A stretch of DNA of 64,000 bases from Branchiostoma belcheri (lineage: Eukaryota > Chordata > Leptocardii > Amphioxiformes > Branchiostomatidae), in the NCBI RefSeq assembly GCF_001625305.1, contig NW_017804131.1, forward strand, positions 1,819,674 to 1,883,673, read 5' to 3'. The notes beneath the pieces were generated by a model. It had not been told where the DNA came from. It saw only the letters and a list, made by a program, of their open reading frames with translations, and did not search any database. Shown here in pieces: positions 60,119 through 64,000 of this stretch. Position numbers and translations under genes: made by a program. Position 1 is the stretch's first letter. Every line of letters begins with the position of its first letter.

Positions 60119-60491
60119 GGCCATGTTGATTTGATTATATGGATGACATCATCTGGGAACCCCAAAAACTGATGCGAGCGTGCGAATAAAAAAATTGGCC
60201 AAAAAAAGTTTCTTTCATCATGAAATTTACGTGGTTATGAAGGCTGAACAAATGACACAGAGTATGGTACGGTGAATAATCTAGTCATCAAATTCATTTC
60301 TTTACATTTTCGTCTTTTTTGTTTGATTTTGGCATTCTACGACATTGGTATCATTTTCAAATTATGGTATATATTTGCTCATTTTGCAACTATTTTGTAC
60401 AATATACAGTATGGTTAAAAACTTTGTTTTGGAAACGGCCGAAAATTCATGCGCGCGCGCATGTCAACCATATAGTCAAATCAACATGGCC
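60119..60491. mobile_element. Harbinger-like MITE, copy 3
   Basis: Same ends as the copies at 30351 and 37467 (GGCCATGTTGATTTGATTAT), with a TTA target duplication (60116-60118 and 60492-60494). The core includes ACTGATGCGAGCGTGCGAAT and CGAAAATTCATGCGCGCG in all three copies. Confidence 0.88.
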
Positions 60492-62455
60492 TTACCACAT
60501 GTACGACTACATGCTACATGATCTATGTGATCACCCGGAAAACCTACTGCAAGCTTCCCTCATTTAGAGAAGCTGAGGTTCACCCATGCTGTTTCAGTCT
60601 GACATAGAGGAGAGATTTAGGGTAATAGAAACGTTCATGGAATACCAAGGCAAAATTTATATTTTAGTGAAATGTTCTGGACGATAAAAAGGTGGCCTTG
60701 CCATATTTTACATAAGGGACTCGGAAATACTTACGACTTTTCCATTATCCAGGGTGCAACAAGTAAACATATCTAACTGTTATAAACAATCCTCTCTACG
60801 CTAGAGCACTCAACCGGGGGGAGGTTTCATATCCAGGGATATATCTCCCCAACAGACAGACGGGGAAATTGCGACGTTTGTGCGATGAGTGATCAGGCAG
60901 GCTGGCCTTTTTGATGCGACTTTGAACTTCACAGGATCCATCAGTCGCCGGGAGAAAATGCCAGCCTGCTTCCCGTTGTGATGTACCGGTCATACAAAGT
61001 GGAAGACGGAGGGTTGGAAGACATGGTTAAGTGTGTCTGTAGTATAGTTGTGAATTGCATGCAATTGCGTTTGATTGGCCTATGCTATAGCTTTCACTGC
61101 ACGAGATCGTATCTTTAAAGCTTGCAACATGTGTGAAGTACACGCAAGGGAAGAAATGGAACCTCTTCCGCATATGCTTTCAATGTGTGCTTAAAGAGTG
61201 GATTTTGTGCAGTGTTTTTCCAGAGAACATTGACAGTTGAAAGTTCATACTGTGATAACTACTGGTGATAACACTCATTCACGCATACCACTAAGCCATG
61301 GGCACTGTAAACTTGTGTGGTTCTAGATCTGAAGATTGCACAACGTGAGTTCTGTTAACAAAGCTAAAATCAGAGACCAGATGTATACAGTGGATATAGC
61401 CAATATTCTTCCTACAAGTACAACAGATAATATTGGGCAGTCGAACTGCCGGTCTTTGATGTTGCCGCCGAGATAGTTGTACTTCAAACATACATTGACA
61501 ATCCTGTAGTCCGCATATCATGATGTATGTTGTAATCAGGTGTGTGCTCTTTACCACTGCGTACTGTTCAAACATCAATATAAAGTGTACTTGTAGCTGG
61601 CTGGATGTCATGGTTGGAATCAGTAAGCTTTGAAAGATATCTCACTCTACGAAGGAAATCTATAAAAGTCTCTTGAGATGTATGTTCTAGTCAATATTGG
61701 AATTATCAGATTTGCTTGACGTTTCCAATAGGGCTGTGGTGTTGTTCTATCTTCATTGTTTCCTTTCTTTCACTACTACTTATTCTGGCTACTCGTCGGC
61801 AAGTGCCATGGCTCCTAGTGCTGCAACGCCACAAAGCGTCCTCCTGATGGAATGCAGGCTCTGGTGGAATGTGGGTAGAGTGCAGTGTTACCGCGATCCT
61901 TGCGGCGAAATGATGTAGTGCACATGGTCAGAAGTAGTACTTGAAATGCGAACCTCGTATTATGAAACGATGAATGATGGCTTATAACATAATAATTTCT
62001 CTTGTCATATCTACATTTATTTCATTTCTGCTTCGTCTATTCCGTTTGAGGCGCTGACAAACATGTAACTGACAGGCCTTGACAAAAGAGTGTTTGTGCC
62101 CTTTCAGTTATGCTTTTATAATCAACAGTTCAGTCTTATTTTACCGCACTTACTGCATTTCTTCTATGATTTGCTTTGCAAATATCACTTCTACTCACGA
62201 CCAAGCATTTCTCTCCCATGTGCAGCTACCACATGTACCATATGTCATGGTTCTTCACTAAACGTGCAAAGACTGTAACGGTATATTCGCGTTGAGTGAA
62301 TAGTAAACACCCTCTTGCTTCTTGTCGCGATGATTTTCCTTCAGTTTCATTATGGACCACGTGAATTGCCACGGATGATGAAGACAACGTATAGGCTAAA
62401 ACTTTTAATATTCTAACAGTAGTCCTTGCAGAAAGTTAGAAGTAGTTAGAAGGAT

Positions 62456-62650
62456 TTATAGACCAATCTGTCCAGATTCCGACAACACGACAGCGCTAGC
62501 GTTCTTTATGACGCTTGAGTTCGTGACTTCAGCTTGCTTATTAACCAAACGGACTGCAGAGGTCGACCTGTAGGTCAGAGGAGCAGGCCTCCTGACGAAC
62601 ATGGTAATGTTCTTCATCTTCTGGTTACGCTTGAGGCTTTCACCAAAACA
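62456..62650 (-). CDS. Terminal exon of an unidentified gene lying to the right
   Basis: A minus-strand acceptor (GGGAACGGTTGCAG) is followed by 64 codons and TAA. The peptide starts C-F-G-E-S-L-K-R-N-Q-K-M-K-N-I-T and includes V-R-R-P-A-P-L-T-Y-R-S-T-S-A-V-R-L-V-N-K; it ends S-E-S-G-Q-I-G-L. Composition and codon use look like real coding sequence. It is basic, with no membrane segment and no recognised domain, so it could be a cytoplasmic tail. The upstream exons are presumably beyond 64 kb. The exon starts in phase 0 if this frame is right. Confidence 0.45.
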   Translation of the reverse strand, partial: CFGESLKRNQKMKNITMFVRRPAPLTYRSTSAVRLVNKQAEVTNSSVIKNASAVVLSESGQIGL

Positions 62651-64000
62651 CTGCAACCGTTCCCTCAGAAATGAGGCATATTAATCCTCAACACAAGGAG
62701 CGTCCCTTGAGACCACGAACTTTTTTTCTCTCTAAGTATGCATCACACATCTAATGGAGAAAATTGATCAAAACTGTGGTAATGGACTGTACTGTTGAGT
62801 CACTTTTAACCCAAAGATTCATAGGCCATCTACAGGCACTTACACTGCAGACAATTATCTATATTCTCCCTAAGCCTACCTGTAGTGTAGACCGCTTTTA
62901 AGGAGGTGGTCGTAAATATTCTTACTAAATGGCTCAGGTAAAGATGAAAGAGCATTCCTGGAAAGCTTTCCTGGAACGTAACTGTCTGGCAGGTGCCCTG
63001 GCACGTGCAGGTGTCTGTGGGTTATCTGTTGGAGAGAAGCCATAAAACCAGAACCCTGTCAGGGGGATTTATGTATCGCCCCGGGGGCTGGCCGTTATGT
63101 CCATCCGCTGAACACTCATGTTGTTTTCCTTGATCTTCAGCCGGAACTAAAGGTCAACTAATGTTCGCTTCCCGGAGATGGTATGCACGCTGCACACACC
63201 ATCGGTGGTTACTGGCAGAAATTATACTCACAAAATCCTGCTGGTTCTCACACGTTTTGAAAAAAGCCATTACGCTTTACTGGTCATGGTTTGTTTCCTA
63301 TGGATATGGTAGAATACTCATAACTGTTTTTGCTCTCAAACTGGCGACGAGGCATGTGAACCAACATTCATGGCTTACAGTAAAGTAGGACATGGTATGA
63401 ATCATCTGTCCAAGGCTTCTATCAAATCTTCTTGATCTGACCACGTTCACATTCACATATTCTACAGGAGGGGGGGGGGTGCCTTCTATTTTCTTTTACT
63501 GCTCTGCCTTCCTTTGTATCAGTTATCATCCTGTATAGGTGGTAACACACCTGAATGAGGTACTCATGTCCTTTTACGCAACAACGTGCGTCAGTACCGC
63601 TAGTTTCATAACTGGAAGCCATTATTCCTTTTCTTAAACCCTTTTGTTAACGTTTGGGCCTAATGAGCTATATATATGCTCATGCAAACGTGTCATGTAC
63701 GAGTATCAATTGTCTCCTAAGTGCGTCCACGAGTATACAGCCTGTCTTAATCACCTCTCTTCAGGAAATGAGTGCAGTGCATTCAGTCTGGAGCAGGTTA
63801 AAAATAGTGGAAACTTTGGAAATTTCGTATACACTGGCGTTAAAAGATTGAAAAAATAAATCATGAACGTTCGTTTTAGAATATACAGGTGGTTTCTATG
63901 CCTTTACTAACTTTTCTGAAATTTTCCGAGGCGAATTTCAAAACACGCAGCCATAGGTCATCCGTTGATTTGTAACCACAGTGTTCTTTCTACCAACCTG
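62651..64000. other. Right edge, no supported exon
   Basis: Short open frames only. A G-run lies at about 63472-63479. If the exon at 62650-62456 is real, this is intron of its gene. Confidence 0.4.

Larger units (their letters stand above)
56471..62455. other. Gene-poor stretch with repeats
   Basis: Apart from the repeat copies at 57.5 and 60.1 kb, only short unassigned open frames are present. The longest are on the minus strand at 59561-59881 and 61291-61611 (106 codons each); neither shows a domain. I cannot support a gene here. Confidence 0.4.

Noticed and set aside
61291-61611. Minus-strand 106-codon frame with C-C-T-C-R-K-N
   Set aside because: Cys-containing but without a zinc-finger spacing or other domain; no splice partner found.

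Overview
The window looks like intron-rich genomic DNA of an invertebrate deuterostome, most likely a lancelet (Branchiostoma). This is inferred from immunoglobulin-superfamily (IgSF) exons of chordate style joined by phase-1 introns, CR1/L2-like LINE tails, Harbinger-type MITEs and about 40% GC with dispersed CpGs. No operon, RNA gene or CRISPR array is visible, and no LTR or viral element was recognised.

Two paralogous IgSF genes sit head to tail on the minus strand. The right-hand gene can be assembled almost completely from exons that join without a frame break: leader (48254-48203), V-type Ig (42213-41863), Ig (38996-38703), Ig (34816-34538), transmembrane exon (32697-32470), proline-rich exon (31745-31662), SH3 domain (26242-26060) and a tail exon, best candidate 23766-23606. 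The joined product is 543 codons long: a type I membrane protein with three extracellular Ig domains and its own cytoplasmic SH3 domain. The left-hand gene has the matching leader (10616-10562), V (8723-8379), Ig (6189-5896) and Ig (3010-2732) exons. Its second and third Ig exons have the same lengths as the paralogue's (294 and 279 nt). Its membrane and signalling exons lie beyond the left edge, but a stop-containing exon (2156-2047) would give a secreted form.

Both V domains keep the core Trp and the D-x-G-x-Y motif but lack both disulfide cysteines, as the N-terminal domains of CEACAM and some CD2/SLAM family proteins do. With the built-in SH3 domain, the proline-rich linker and a YxxM motif, the right-hand gene looks like a cell-surface recognition receptor that carries its own adaptor module. 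I do not know of a described family with this layout; that is the main finding.

Between the two genes (about 10.7-23.6 kb) there is a good terminal exon on the plus strand (17423-17594) for an unidentified gene, a weak kinase-like fragment (about 14.0 kb), and extra minus-strand tail exons (18.5 and 17.9 kb) usable by the right-hand gene. From 48.9 to 62.4 kb I see no convincing gene. A minus-strand terminal exon (62650-62456) probably ends a gene lying beyond the right edge.

Repeats are plentiful: a LINE 3' end at the left edge, another LINE fragment at 56.2-56.5 kb, three Harbinger-like MITEs with perfect 3-bp target duplications, a second MITE family with TTAA-type ends (three copies), several 180-205 bp tandem arrays, and a large GT microsatellite. 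One array and one MITE closely flank the transmembrane exon of the right-hand gene.
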